A program made the position numbers and the translations under genes. The notes below the pieces were generated by a model. It ran no database searches, was not told where the DNA came from, and saw only the letters and a list, made by a program, of their open reading frames with translations. From contig JAVXGM010000002.1 of NCBI GenBank assembly GCA_036657395.1, forward strand, positions 186,001 through 250,000: DNA of 64,000 nucleotides, in the 5' to 3' direction. Positions 1-7,676 of this stretch are shown here, piece after piece. The first letter of the stretch is position 1. Each line of letters starts with the position of its first letter. This DNA is from JAVXGM01 sp036657395 (GTDB lineage: Bacteria; Bacillota; Clostridia; Peptostreptococcales; Anaerovoracaceae).

Positions 1-1394
1 CGTCCCTTTTCTACCTCTTTTTCCACAAAATCATAGCATTGATCCCTTCGGCTATTTTCTATGGTCTGAGTAATAATTTTCTGCCGTCCCGGTGGAAGTT
101 CATCAATTATAGAAACATCTAAATCTCCATATATAATTACGGCAAGTGTTCTAGGAATAGGCGTAGCTGTCATAACTAAAATATGAGGGTGATTTCCTTT
201 TTCACTAAGTAATGCTCGTTGATTTACCCCGAACCTATGTTGTTCATCAGTAATTACTAGCCCAAGATTTTTAAATCTAACATTAGGTTGAATAATTGCA
301 TGGGTGCCTACAAGAATATGTATCTTTCCTTCTTTCAGTTCATCTAATACGGTTTTTTTTTCTTTTGATGACATGCTGCCCACAAGAAGCCCTACTTCTA
401 TCCCATAAGGCTTAAATCCATCTTTTAAGTCTGCATAATGTTGTTTTGCTAAGATTTCTGTGGGGGCCATTAATACTCCTTGAAATCCGCTTTTAATCCC
501 CTTATATAGAGCTATCTGTGCAACCACAGTTTTTCCTGAACCTACATCGCCTTGAACTAGTCGGTTCATCATTTGCCCACTAGTAATATTTTCATCTATT
601 TCCTTTACAACTTTTTTCTGAGCCTTAGTAAGTGAATATGGAAGATTGGAAATATAGTCATCAATTTTCACCTTCTTATCAAAGATAATCCCACCTGCTT
701 TGTCTGTCATGGTGGCTTTAGCACCAAGGAGACCAAGCTGCAATGTGAGAAGTTCATCAAATATTAGCCGGTATTTTCCTTCAAGCAACCTGCTTTTCTC
801 CTTGGGGAAATGTACATTGTTTATAGCATTTTCTAAACTGCACAAATTTTGTCTTTCTATTACCTCTGAAGGCATATAATCGATTAAAGGTTCACATTCC
901 TCAATAATTGTTTTCTGCCACCTTCTTATTTCTCGTTGAGAAATTCCAGATGTGAGTGAATAAATAGGCAAAATCCCCATTTCTCTGTTCTCAGGTGTGG
1001 AAAAATCTGGGTGAACCATTTGCATCTTCCCATTATTTTTACAAGGCACTCCATAAAAGTCATAAGTGTTCCCTAATTTAAATACTTTAGATAAGTATTT
1101 TCCGTGAAAAAAAACAACCTCCATCTGATGCCCATGATCATCAATTAAAAGTCGTAATATTTGCCTTCCTTTTTTATGGTACCCGTCTTGAACAAGAGAC
1201 TTTACCCGTCCTCGTACTAATGCAGGTCGTCCTTGTGTTAATCTATCTATTGATGTAAATGTCCGTCTATCTTGATAATCCCGAGGAAAAAAACATAACA
1301 AATCTTCTATTTTAATAATATTTAACTTCTCTAAAACCGCCGCTTTTTTAGGACCTAATCCCTTTAATGTTGTTACTTGATCTTTTCCATTCAT
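1..1394 (-). CDS. recG: ATP-dependent DNA helicase RecG, 3' end cut by window edge
   Basis: RecG remodels stalled replication forks and Holliday junctions in the cytoplasm. The visible 464 residues hold the N-terminal wedge/OB region and the start of the helicase core: a Walker A motif (GDVGSGKT, about residue 285), the motif Ia stretch MAPTEILAKQH, a DEQHRFG Walker B-like motif and MTATPIPRT motif III. These are characteristic of the RecG branch of SF2 helicases. The C-terminal helicase lobe lies outside the window. The ATG at 1394 directly follows the TAA of the upstream Asp23-family gene, so the two genes are probably translationally coupled. Confidence 0.95.
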   Translation of the reverse strand, partial: MNGKDQVTTLKGLGPKKAAVLEKLNIIKIEDLLCFFPRDYQDRRTFTSIDRLTQGRPALVRGRVKSLVQDGYHKKGRQILRLLIDDHGHQMEVVFFHGKYLSKVFKLGNTYDFYGVPCKNNGKMQMVHPDFSTPENREMGILPIYSLTSGISQREIRRWQKTIIEECEPLIDYMPSEVIERQNLCSLENAINNVHFPKEKSRLLEGKYRLIFDELLTLQLGLLGAKATMTDKAGGIIFDKKVKIDDYISNLPYSLTKAQKKVVKEIDENITSGQMMNRLVQGDVGSGKTVVAQIALYKGIKSGFQGVLMAPTEILAKQHYADLKDGFKPYGIEVGLLVGSMSSKEKKTVLDELKEGKIHILVGTHAIIQPNVRFKNLGLVITDEQHRFGVNQRALLSEKGNHPHILVMTATPIPRTLAVIIYGDLDVSIIDELPPGRQKIITQTIENSRRDQCYDFVEKEVEKG

Positions 1395-1787
1395 TTATCG
1401 TGTTACCTCGATATGCCTTTTAGCAATGTTTTTAGAAATTATGCCTGTGACGATTACCGCCACACTGTTAGGCTCTACACCTGTCATCATTTTAATACTT
1501 TTATGCAGTTTGTCTACAAGGGTATTTGTGACTAGGGTGATGCTAGTACCAAAACGAATTACAATGTATACTCGAAGATCTATACCTTTATCTCCATCGT
1601 TAAAGATGACTTCCATATTATTAGTCTCTTCTGTACCGCCAATTTTGGAAACAAAGCTTAGTGGGCCGCCTTTGTGATTAGAAACAATGACTTTTCCACC
1701 AAATTCTCCTACAACTTCTAAGACAATCCTACCAATAACATTCTTTGTCATTGAAATATTTCCCAATTCTGTCTCTTTAGTAAACAA
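1395..1787 (-). CDS. Asp23/Gls24 family envelope stress protein
   Basis: A 130-residue protein of the Asp23/Gls24 (DUF322) family, small proteins often tied to the cell envelope or alkaline stress. It shows the family pattern: an N-terminal strand-rich part with GRIVLEVVGEFGG, a central DLRVYIVIRFG strand, and a helix with VDKLHKSIKMMTGVEPNSVAVIVTG. The start is a TTG at 1787: GGAGG lies 8 nt upstream, and no better start exists before the internal Met13. It abuts recG. In Bacillus the equivalent yloU is followed by the DAK-domain gene yloV before recG; that gene is absent here. The exact function is unknown. Confidence 0.85.
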   Translation of the reverse strand: MFTKETELGNISMTKNVIGRIVLEVVGEFGGKVIVSNHKGGPLSFVSKIGGTEETNNMEVIFNDGDKGIDLRVYIVIRFGTSITLVTNTLVDKLHKSIKMMTGVEPNSVAVIVTGIISKNIAKRHIEVTR

Positions 1788-1812
1788 ATTTTCGTCCTCC
1801 TTAGTTTAATCC

Positions 1813-1842
1813 ATTTTATCATAATTAAACTCTTTTGCACAA
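1813..1842 (-). promoter_or_regulatory. Probable sigma-A promoter for the asp23-recG unit
   Basis: On the minus strand a TTGTGC -35 (1842-1837) and a TAAAAT -10 (1818-1813) are separated by 18 bp, about 25 bp before the TTG start of the Asp23-family gene. It faces away from the small gene at 1882. The call rests on consensus match only. Confidence 0.45.
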
Positions 1843-1881
1843 TGTTAATATGGAAATCATATATTAGTAAAGGTGATTAGA

Positions 1882-2073
1882 ATGAATAGAAATAAATGTA
1901 AAAAGAATAAAAGAAAAACACGATGTTGTCCAAAGGATCTTCGTAATCTAGGGTTCGTCATGCTAGTTTTTGGTGCGATCACTTTATGTGCTTTTGTGTT
2001 TCCTATAAAGACGTGGATTTTTCTCTTGGCTATCGTCCTGATTTTTTGTGGAATACGACTTTTTTGCAAATAA
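1882..2073 (+). CDS. Small cationic two-helix membrane protein, function unknown
   Basis: A 63-residue protein with a very basic, Cys-containing head (about residues 1-20, rich in Lys and Arg with a CC pair) followed by two predicted membrane helices (about 24-40 and 44-60). I do not recognise a named family. The ATG at 1882 is chosen because AAAGGTGA ends 5 nt before it; a GTG 9 nt upstream lies inside that site. The gene is divergent from asp23-recG and convergent with rpmB, with which it shares a terminator. Its existence is supported by the ribosome-binding site, the coherent membrane topology and the terminator right after the stop. Confidence 0.7.
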   Translation: MNRNKCKKNKRKTRCCPKDLRNLGFVMLVFGAITLCAFVFPIKTWIFLLAIVLIFCGIRLFCK

Positions 2074-2105
2074 AAAGACCTGCATTAATCTGCAGGCCTA
2101 TTTTT
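2073..2105. terminator. Bidirectional intrinsic terminator between the small membrane protein and rpmB
   Basis: A CCTGCA/TGCAGG stem with a 6-nt loop is flanked by A and T runs on both sides (AAAAAG before, TATTTTT after). It can end transcription of the plus-strand small gene and of rpmB on the minus strand. Confidence 0.75.
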
Positions 2106-2109
2106 AAAA

Positions 2110-2301
2110 TTAAATGGCACGGTTGATCTTGTTTGATCTGATGCATCTAGTGCATACGTTAGCTTTTCTCACGCTACCATCTTCTGAAATTCTAACTGTT
2201 TGAATGTTAGCATTCCACTTTCTTCTTGTGTGTCTATTTGAGTGGGATACATTGTTACCTGAAACCTGTCCCTTACCGCAAACTTCGCATTTTCTTGACA
2301 T
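2110..2301 (-). CDS. rpmB: 50S ribosomal protein L28
   Basis: A 63-residue protein with the L28 hallmarks: an N-terminal CEVCGKG zinc-type Cys pair, the conserved SHSNRHTRRKWNANIQ core, and a second Cys pair in NVCTRCIRS. The two CxxC pairs mark the zinc-binding version of L28. It sits in the large ribosomal subunit. AGGAGG lies 9 nt before the ATG. The gene is monocistronic, with its own promoter upstream and a terminator downstream. The length is normal for the family. Confidence 0.97.
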   Translation of the reverse strand: MSRKCEVCGKGQVSGNNVSHSNRHTRRKWNANIQTVRISEDGSVRKANVCTRCIRSNKINRAI

Positions 2302-2377
2302 TTACCGCACCTCCTTTAAGTATCTTAAGCCTTTAGGCATAATTACATATTCTTTGTATCGATTTCGAACAAAAGTT

Positions 2378-2406
2378 ATTATATCATAAGGTTTTATATA
2401 GCACAA
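2378..2406 (-). promoter_or_regulatory. Promoter of rpmB
   Basis: On the minus strand TTGTGC (2406-2401) and a perfect TATAAT (2383-2378) are separated by 17 bp. Transcription would start near 2371, giving a leader of about 70 nt that contains a small GCCT/AGGC hairpin near 2330. The -35 lies within a CACAAG/CTTGTG inverted repeat just after nrdG (2401-2427). Confidence 0.65.
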
Positions 2407-2414
2407 GGATTTTT

Positions 2415-2933
2415 TCAATATTCTTGTGGTCTAAGGATTATTTGCTCTTTGGCAATAGTTTCCTGCACATTGATCATTCTCTGGTTGTTACTACCTCGAA
2501 ACTGGAGAGTCAAATCTTTTTTCTCCTGAACAAACCTACCATCTATGAGCAAATCCGTAATTCTTAGGAGCTCAATCACATTTTGATTTTCTCCACCCAT
2601 CGTTAACAACTCTTCAAATGTATATCCTGTGAAAATCACAAGATCTAACTTCCTCTTTTTTAATTCTTTTCCTAAAGCTAAAAAACCTTCCACTTGACAA
2701 AATGGTTCTCCTCCACTAAATGTAACTCCTGTCAAAAGAGGATTTTTATCTACTTCTGTTATGATTTTTTCTATTTTAAAAGCAATACCACCGTTGAAAT
2801 CATGAGTTTCTTCATTATGACAACCGGGACAATGATGAGGGCATCCTTGGGAGAAGACTACAAACCTAATGCCTGGGCCATCTACAATTGATTCTCTGAC
2901 GATTCCTGCTATTTTCAGTTCATAGTCCTTCAT
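2415..2933 (-). CDS. nrdG: Anaerobic ribonucleotide reductase activating protein (radical SAM)
   Basis: NrdG uses S-adenosylmethionine and a [4Fe-4S] cluster to put the glycyl radical on NrdD, switching on oxygen-independent deoxynucleotide synthesis. The cluster motif CX3CX2C is visible at Cys31, Cys35 and Cys38, followed by the SAM-contacting GVTFSGGEPF motif. At 172 residues it is a full-length compact member. It overlaps the end of nrdD by 4 bp (ATGA-type coupling), as expected for a subunit pair made together. Confidence 0.96.
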   Translation of the reverse strand: MKDYELKIAGIVRESIVDGPGIRFVVFSQGCPHHCPGCHNEETHDFNGGIAFKIEKIITEVDKNPLLTGVTFSGGEPFCQVEGFLALGKELKKRKLDLVIFTGYTFEELLTMGGENQNVIELLRITDLLIDGRFVQEKKDLTLQFRGSNNQRMINVQETIAKEQIILRPQEY

Positions 2934-5275
2934 ATCAATTCAAATCCATCTGCTACATCGTGTTTAACTCTGTCTTTTTCCTCTGCTGCTTTGGCATTAT
3001 TAAACCGATCCACCGTGCCCACCAAATATCCGGTAATACGTCTTATTCTCTCAAAACCTTCGTCTCCATCATCTTCATTTCTATGACAAGAAGGGCACTC
3101 ATTGTCAATAATTCCAGTATACCCACAAACTGGGTCACGATCCACAGGATGGTTGATTGATCCATATCCTACGCCACTTTCTTTCATACATCTAACAATT
3201 CGTTCAAATGCATCTAAATTCTTACATGGATCTCCGTCTAACTCAACATATGTAATATGCCCACCGTTGGTTAAGTCGTGATATGGTGCCTCAATTTTAA
3301 TTTTATCAAATGCGGAAATATTGTAATATACAGGAACATGGAAAGAGTTTGTATAATAATCTCTATCTGTTACTCCTTCTATTTCGCCAAAACGTTCCTT
3401 ATCAATTCGAACAAAACGTCCTGAAAGGCCTTCTGCTGGGGTTGCTATTACAGAATAGTTAAAGCCTGTTTCCTTAGCGGCTTCATCCATACGCTTACGC
3501 ATAAACCCTATGATTTCAAGACCTAAGGCCTGAGCTTCTTTGGATTCACCATGGTGTACACCAATTAAGGCCTTTAAAGCTTCTGCAAGTCCAATGAATC
3601 CTACTGTTAATGTTCCATGCTTCAACACTTCTGCCACAGAATCTTCTGGACCTAATTTGTCTGAATCTAACCAAATTCCTTGACCCATGAGGAATGGATA
3701 ATTTTTAACTTTTTTTGCAGCCTGAATTTTATATCGCTCCATAAGTTGATCTGCACAAATAGCAAGCTTACGATCCAGTTCCTCAAAGAAGGAGTCGATA
3801 TCTCCGTGAGCTTTAATGGCGATCCTAGGCAAGTTAATTGATGTAAAACTTAAGTTACCTCTACCACCAATTACTTCTCGCTGCGGATCATAAACGTTAG
3901 CTACTACTCTTGTTCTACACCCCATATATGCCACCTCTGTATTGTGGTCATCCTCTTTGTAGTACTGTAAGTTGAATGGGGCATCAATAAATGAGAAGTT
4001 AGGGAAAAGTCTCTTAGCTGAAACTTTGCAAGCTAACTTAAACAAATCGTAGTTTGGGTCTTCAGGATTATAGTTTATTCCCTCCTTTATTTTGAAAATA
4101 TGAATAGGGAAAATTGCAGTTTCTCCATTACCAAGTCCTGATTCTGTAGCAAGAAGAATGTTTTTAATGATCAATCTGCCTTCAGGACTAGTATCTGTAC
4201 CATAATTAATAGATGAGAATGGTATCTGAGCCCCAGCACGAGAATGCATGGTGTTCAAATTATGAACAAAGGCTTCCATTGCTTGATATGTCGCTCTTTG
4301 AATCTCTTGATTTGCATATTTCATTGCTCTTTGCTGAATTATATCTACATATTGCTCATCAATAATTAGTTTTAATGCTTCTCTTTCATAGGCTCTATAC
4401 TGGTCACCATCCGCCATAGTCGGGCAAAGTTCTACTTCTTCTTGAATTTTTTTTCCAATAGCCTTGGCTTTTTCCACTCCATCATCAACAGAGAATAAAA
4501 TGTTTACAATCTTCCCTAGGTTTGTCCAATAAAGCTTCTTAAAAGTTTTTCTCACTCCGTCAGACATCCCATAATCAAACTCAGGGATGCTCTGTCCACC
4601 GTGTTGATCATTTTGGTTTGATTGAATTGCAATACAAATAAGTGCTGCATAACTTTGGATATCGTTAGGCTCTCTTAAAAATCCGTGACCTGTAGAAAAT
4701 CCGCCTTTAAATAGTTTTTCAATATCAATCTGACAACAAGTAGTAGTTAGAGTAAGGAAATCTAAATCGTGAATATGTATGTCTCCTGCCCTATGAGCAG
4801 CTGCATGTTCTGGTTTAAGTACAAACATTTCATAAAATTGTTTTGCACCTTCTGAGCCGTACTTGAGCATGGTTCCCATTGCTGTATCGCCATCAATGTT
4901 AGCATTCTCACGTTTAATGTCGTTTTCTTTTGCTTCTTTAAATGTTAAATCTGCATATATTTTCATGAGACGAGTATTCATATCTCTTATTCTCGTTCGC
5001 TCCGCACGGTAAAGAATAAATTCTTTGGAAGTTCGGGCATGTCCATTTTCAATAAGGATTTTTTCTACAGCATCCTGTATTTGTTCAACTGTCGGTGAAT
5101 CATTATGGCAAATTTCTTCAAGATAAATCTCCACTTGTCTAGCCAAATACCTGGCCATATCCTTATCTTTACCCCCTAAAACTTCTGCTGCTTTGTAAAT
5201 TGCCTCTGCAATCTTTTCCACATCAAAGTCCATAGCCCTGCCATCACGTTTAATAATTTTTTTAATATTTTCCAT
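2930..5275 (-). CDS. nrdD: Anaerobic (class III) ribonucleoside-triphosphate reductase
   Basis: NrdD reduces ribonucleoside triphosphates to deoxy forms in anaerobic cells. Residues 3-95 form the ATP-cone allosteric domain (IKKIIKRDGRAMDFD at its start). The central barrel follows. The C-terminus has the zinc-site Cys pairs in VCGYTG and CPSC, then the glycyl radical loop RRITGYLVGT; the radical glycine is Gly749 of 781. Length is typical. The gene has a clear promoter and an NrdR-like box upstream, and is coupled to nrdG. Together with HemZ this supports an anaerobic host. Confidence 0.97.
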   Translation of the reverse strand: MENIKKIIKRDGRAMDFDVEKIAEAIYKAAEVLGGKDKDMARYLARQVEIYLEEICHNDSPTVEQIQDAVEKILIENGHARTSKEFILYRAERTRIRDMNTRLMKIYADLTFKEAKENDIKRENANIDGDTAMGTMLKYGSEGAKQFYEMFVLKPEHAAAHRAGDIHIHDLDFLTLTTTCCQIDIEKLFKGGFSTGHGFLREPNDIQSYAALICIAIQSNQNDQHGGQSIPEFDYGMSDGVRKTFKKLYWTNLGKIVNILFSVDDGVEKAKAIGKKIQEEVELCPTMADGDQYRAYEREALKLIIDEQYVDIIQQRAMKYANQEIQRATYQAMEAFVHNLNTMHSRAGAQIPFSSINYGTDTSPEGRLIIKNILLATESGLGNGETAIFPIHIFKIKEGINYNPEDPNYDLFKLACKVSAKRLFPNFSFIDAPFNLQYYKEDDHNTEVAYMGCRTRVVANVYDPQREVIGGRGNLSFTSINLPRIAIKAHGDIDSFFEELDRKLAICADQLMERYKIQAAKKVKNYPFLMGQGIWLDSDKLGPEDSVAEVLKHGTLTVGFIGLAEALKALIGVHHGESKEAQALGLEIIGFMRKRMDEAAKETGFNYSVIATPAEGLSGRFVRIDKERFGEIEGVTDRDYYTNSFHVPVYYNISAFDKIKIEAPYHDLTNGGHITYVELDGDPCKNLDAFERIVRCMKESGVGYGSINHPVDRDPVCGYTGIIDNECPSCHRNEDDGDEGFERIRRITGYLVGTVDRFNNAKAAEEKDRVKHDVADGFELI

Positions 5276-5328
5276 GCATCCAGTCTCCTTTTCACACTAC
5301 TGCTGTGAATTTCTCACTTATTCTCAGC

Positions 5329-5344
5329 ACACTATATATTGTGC
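5329..5344 (-). promoter_or_regulatory. NrdR-like box upstream of nrdD
   Basis: ACACTATATATTGTGC agrees closely with the NrdR operator consensus (ACACWATATNTWGTGT). NrdR is the ATP/dATP-sensing repressor of ribonucleotide reductase genes. The box lies about 53 bp before the nrdD start and just downstream of the predicted transcription start. NrdR boxes usually come in pairs; a second symmetric element, TTCACA-N7-TGTGAA at 5291-5309, sits about 36 bp away centre to centre but matches the box poorly. Confidence 0.7.
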
Positions 5345-5366
5345 TTTCAAATTCATTACAAGTAAA

Positions 5367-5394
5367 ATTATACATTGTTTAGCGTTTAAGTCAA
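5367..5394 (-). promoter_or_regulatory. Promoter of nrdDG
   Basis: On the minus strand TTGACT (5394-5389) and a perfect TATAAT (5372-5367) are 16 bp apart, close to the sigma-A ideal. Transcription would begin near 5360, placing the NrdR-like box at roughly +16 to +31. Confidence 0.75.
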
Positions 5395-5482
5395 CATAAT
5401 TTTGTCATTGCTTTTCATACTTATTCTTTCTATTATGTGCTTGAACGACTTAATTCTTAAATTCAAAATTATATTTCACCGC

Positions 5483-5537
5483 AAAAAAACTGGCCTATAT
5501 AAATTTGCTTTTCATGCCTAACTTATATGCGCCAGTT
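5483..5537 (-). terminator. Intrinsic terminator of the GNAT gene
   Basis: Arms 5523-5537 and 5488-5502 pair over 15 positions with two mismatches around a 20-nt loop, and on the minus strand the stem runs into seven T residues. It separates the acetyltransferase gene from nrdDG. Confidence 0.7.
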
Positions 5538-5560
5538 CATTCTATTTACATAAAACTGTT

Positions 5561-6100
5561 TTATTTTGTATGTACCTTGTCAAAAAACTCATTTCGAAGC
5601 ATGGACATCAAATTCAAATCGTGGAACATACCATTTTTCTTTGTTGCATGTCTCGCAATACCTTCGTGTTGGAATCCTAAACCCTCATAAAGATTACATG
5701 CGATTTTGTTTCCAGTAAAATAGTCCAAGGTGACTCTTTCCATATGAAGAAAAATAAAACAATTTTCCAAGAATTCTGTAAGAGTTTCTTTACCATAACC
5801 TTGTCCTCTGTTTCCTTCCCCGGCAATGTATATTTTAGTAATATCTAAGGAATCCAAGTCAGTATTCAAATTGGTAATTACGATTCTACCTATAGGTTCA
5901 CTACCTGCTTTTTTTACAATAGTATATTGCAATTTACTTGCTTGCTCTTTATCTAAAAAAAACTCCTTCACTACATCCTCGTAGGATCGTTCCTCATCAA
6001 AACTGAGGAACTCTGTAATGGCAGGATCCACTTCCCACTTTGCGAAATGAATACAGTCTTCAAATGTACTTTCCCTGATTAGTAAATTTTTAGTTTCCAT
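5561..6100 (-). CDS. GNAT family N-acetyltransferase, RimJ/RimL-like
   Basis: A 179-residue acetyltransferase that would use acetyl-CoA to modify an amine on a protein or small molecule. It starts with the family's typical ETKNLLIRESTFEDC strand-helix, has a central PIGRIVI strand, and the acetyl-CoA pyrophosphate loop GNRGQGYGKE (matching the RxxGxG/A pattern) at about residues 95-105. The C-terminal NLYEGLGFQHEGIAR is also characteristic. The substrate cannot be told from sequence. It stands alone with its own terminator. Confidence 0.85.
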   Translation of the reverse strand: METKNLLIRESTFEDCIHFAKWEVDPAITEFLSFDEERSYEDVVKEFFLDKEQASKLQYTIVKKAGSEPIGRIVITNLNTDLDSLDITKIYIAGEGNRGQGYGKETLTEFLENCFIFLHMERVTLDYFTGNKIACNLYEGLGFQHEGIARHATKKNGMFHDLNLMSMLRNEFFDKVHTK

Positions 6101-6211
6101 ACATATCTCCTCTCGAAATTTCTTAAAATTTCTTTAAATCCCTATCCTAAAATTTCTCTCTATGTTATTATTATAAAGTATTTAAAATAATAAACAAGGA
6201 GATTTTCAATT

Positions 6212-7606
6212 ATGAAGCGAGTTTTTTCCCTTCTTTTAATTATATGTCTAATCGGCAGCACACTGCTTACAACTGGCTGTAGTTTCAAAGAAGAAGATGC
6301 ACATCTGTCCGTTAAGGAAAGTTTAAACACTAACTACGATTCCCTTGTGGAATCTTTAGGGCATATGACGTCCTTTCAACAGTTATCCGATTTTTTGTCT
6401 AGCTGGGCCAAAAAAAATAAAATCAATGTTAAAAGTAGTAATGACAAGTATATAGTACTATCCTCGAATGCAACTTCTGGATACGAAAAAGCCCAATCCA
6501 CGACTCTTCACTGTGTTGTACCTAGAGAAAGTGATAAAGAAGAAACATTTCAGGCGGTTTCAGCCGCAATGACTACTTTGTACAGTGCAACTAATCATGG
6601 AAAACTTAATGTTATTTTCTCCACTGAAGAAAAGGGCGTCTCCGTTGGTACAAATGGACTAAGTAAAAAATATACTGATGTGAATAACCTTGTTAATTTG
6701 GAGTACAGCGATGAAACTGTTGTCAATGACACCATTGCAGCTTCCATGGATCTAAACATTAAACATAAGCTTAAAAAAGCATCACCTAAGTATACAAAAT
6801 CTTACAAAATAACACTGGATGGTCCTACCTATAGGAGCGCATTTAAAAATACAAACAGTCTTCCTAACGGAATTAGAACTTTAGGCAACTTGATTGCATC
6901 TTGCAAAAGTTCTAGTATCCTTTTTGAACTAGCTAGCTTTAATGGAGGAGAAGTCACCTCTACCATGCCTGGAAAGACAACAGCTGTAATTGTTTTACAG
7001 GAAAACGATGTAGAAAGTTTCCAATCCAAGTTTGATAATAGTTTTGAAAGTGTATCTGAGGATTATCAAGATGCTGAGGAGGATTTTTCTTACACTATGG
7101 AGCCTGTAAAAAGGCCGGAAAAAGTAATTAACATTACGGATACTGAAAATATTGTAAGCCTACTTTATACATTAACAAATGGTGTATATTTCAAATCCGA
7201 TGAAGGTGATATTATCGGAGCATCTAACATGGGAACTATATCTACAAAAGAAAACGAATTCAACTTGAAGATACAGGCAAAAAGTTTAGACCCCTCCATT
7301 TTAGATGAAATGAAGACTGTCTTTGCTACCACCTGTGCATTATCTGATATGAAATATAAGTTTACCAACCAAGTTGAGCTTTGGAGTGCACCTAATGAGA
7401 GTAAGCTAATTAAATCTATTACCAGTGTTAACGATTCTCCTGCTGTAGGAACCCTTCAAAATCTTTCGGGCACAATCTTTGCTGAAAGCAATCCAAAGAT
7501 AAACATGGCTATTTGCACCATAAACCTTAAAAACGGTGCTGCGCAAATCAATTCACTTATTGAATATATGGAACAAATGAACGTGGTTAATGTTCTTAAA
7601 GATTAA
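6212..7606 (+). CDS. PepD-like (M20 fold) lipoprotein with a lost metal site
   Basis: A 464-residue secreted protein with a lipoprotein-type signal: basic start, hydrophobic stretch and Cys23 in TTGC. The mature part resembles PepD (aminoacyl-histidine dipeptidase, family M20) in the order and spacing of landmarks, but ligands are missing. The HxD metal motif appears as LHCVVPR (about residue 98). The family's GADNGIG loop is absent. FTVDEEIG-like becomes FSTEEKGVSVG (about 137-147), so the second Glu is Lys. Later landmarks persist: a dimerisation-like strand LASFNGGEV, and NGVYFKSDEG. The C-terminal active-site His region is missing. I infer a non-catalytic, perhaps ligand-binding, surface protein. 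A clear SD (AAGGAG) precedes the ATG. Confidence 0.65.
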   Translation: MKRVFSLLLIICLIGSTLLTTGCSFKEEDAHLSVKESLNTNYDSLVESLGHMTSFQQLSDFLSSWAKKNKINVKSSNDKYIVLSSNATSGYEKAQSTTLHCVVPRESDKEETFQAVSAAMTTLYSATNHGKLNVIFSTEEKGVSVGTNGLSKKYTDVNNLVNLEYSDETVVNDTIAASMDLNIKHKLKKASPKYTKSYKITLDGPTYRSAFKNTNSLPNGIRTLGNLIASCKSSSILFELASFNGGEVTSTMPGKTTAVIVLQENDVESFQSKFDNSFESVSEDYQDAEEDFSYTMEPVKRPEKVINITDTENIVSLLYTLTNGVYFKSDEGDIIGASNMGTISTKENEFNLKIQAKSLDPSILDEMKTVFATTCALSDMKYKFTNQVELWSAPNESKLIKSITSVNDSPAVGTLQNLSGTIFAESNPKINMAICTINLKNGAAQINSLIEYMEQMNVVNVLKD

Positions 7607-7620
7607 ATAAAAAAGCCTAT

Positions 7621-7660
7621 AAAAACAGTCCTATATCTGAATTGATATAGGACTGTTTTT
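7621..7660. terminator. Bidirectional terminator between the PepD-like gene and the RlmD-like gene
   Basis: A perfect 17-bp inverted repeat with a 6-nt loop, bounded by A5 and T5 runs. It lies between two convergent stops and can serve both strands. Confidence 0.88.
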
Positions 7661-7676
7661 ATTCTTGATAATGGGC

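Noticed and set aside
1426..1677. Plus-strand open frame opposite the Asp23-family gene
   Set aside because: The minus-strand protein has a ribosome-binding site, promoter and a known family pattern; the plus frame has none.
5291..5309. Second NrdR box before nrdD
   Set aside because: It is a palindrome (TTCACA-N7-TGTGAA) but lacks the ATAT core and correct arm spacing, so it was not called as an NrdR site.
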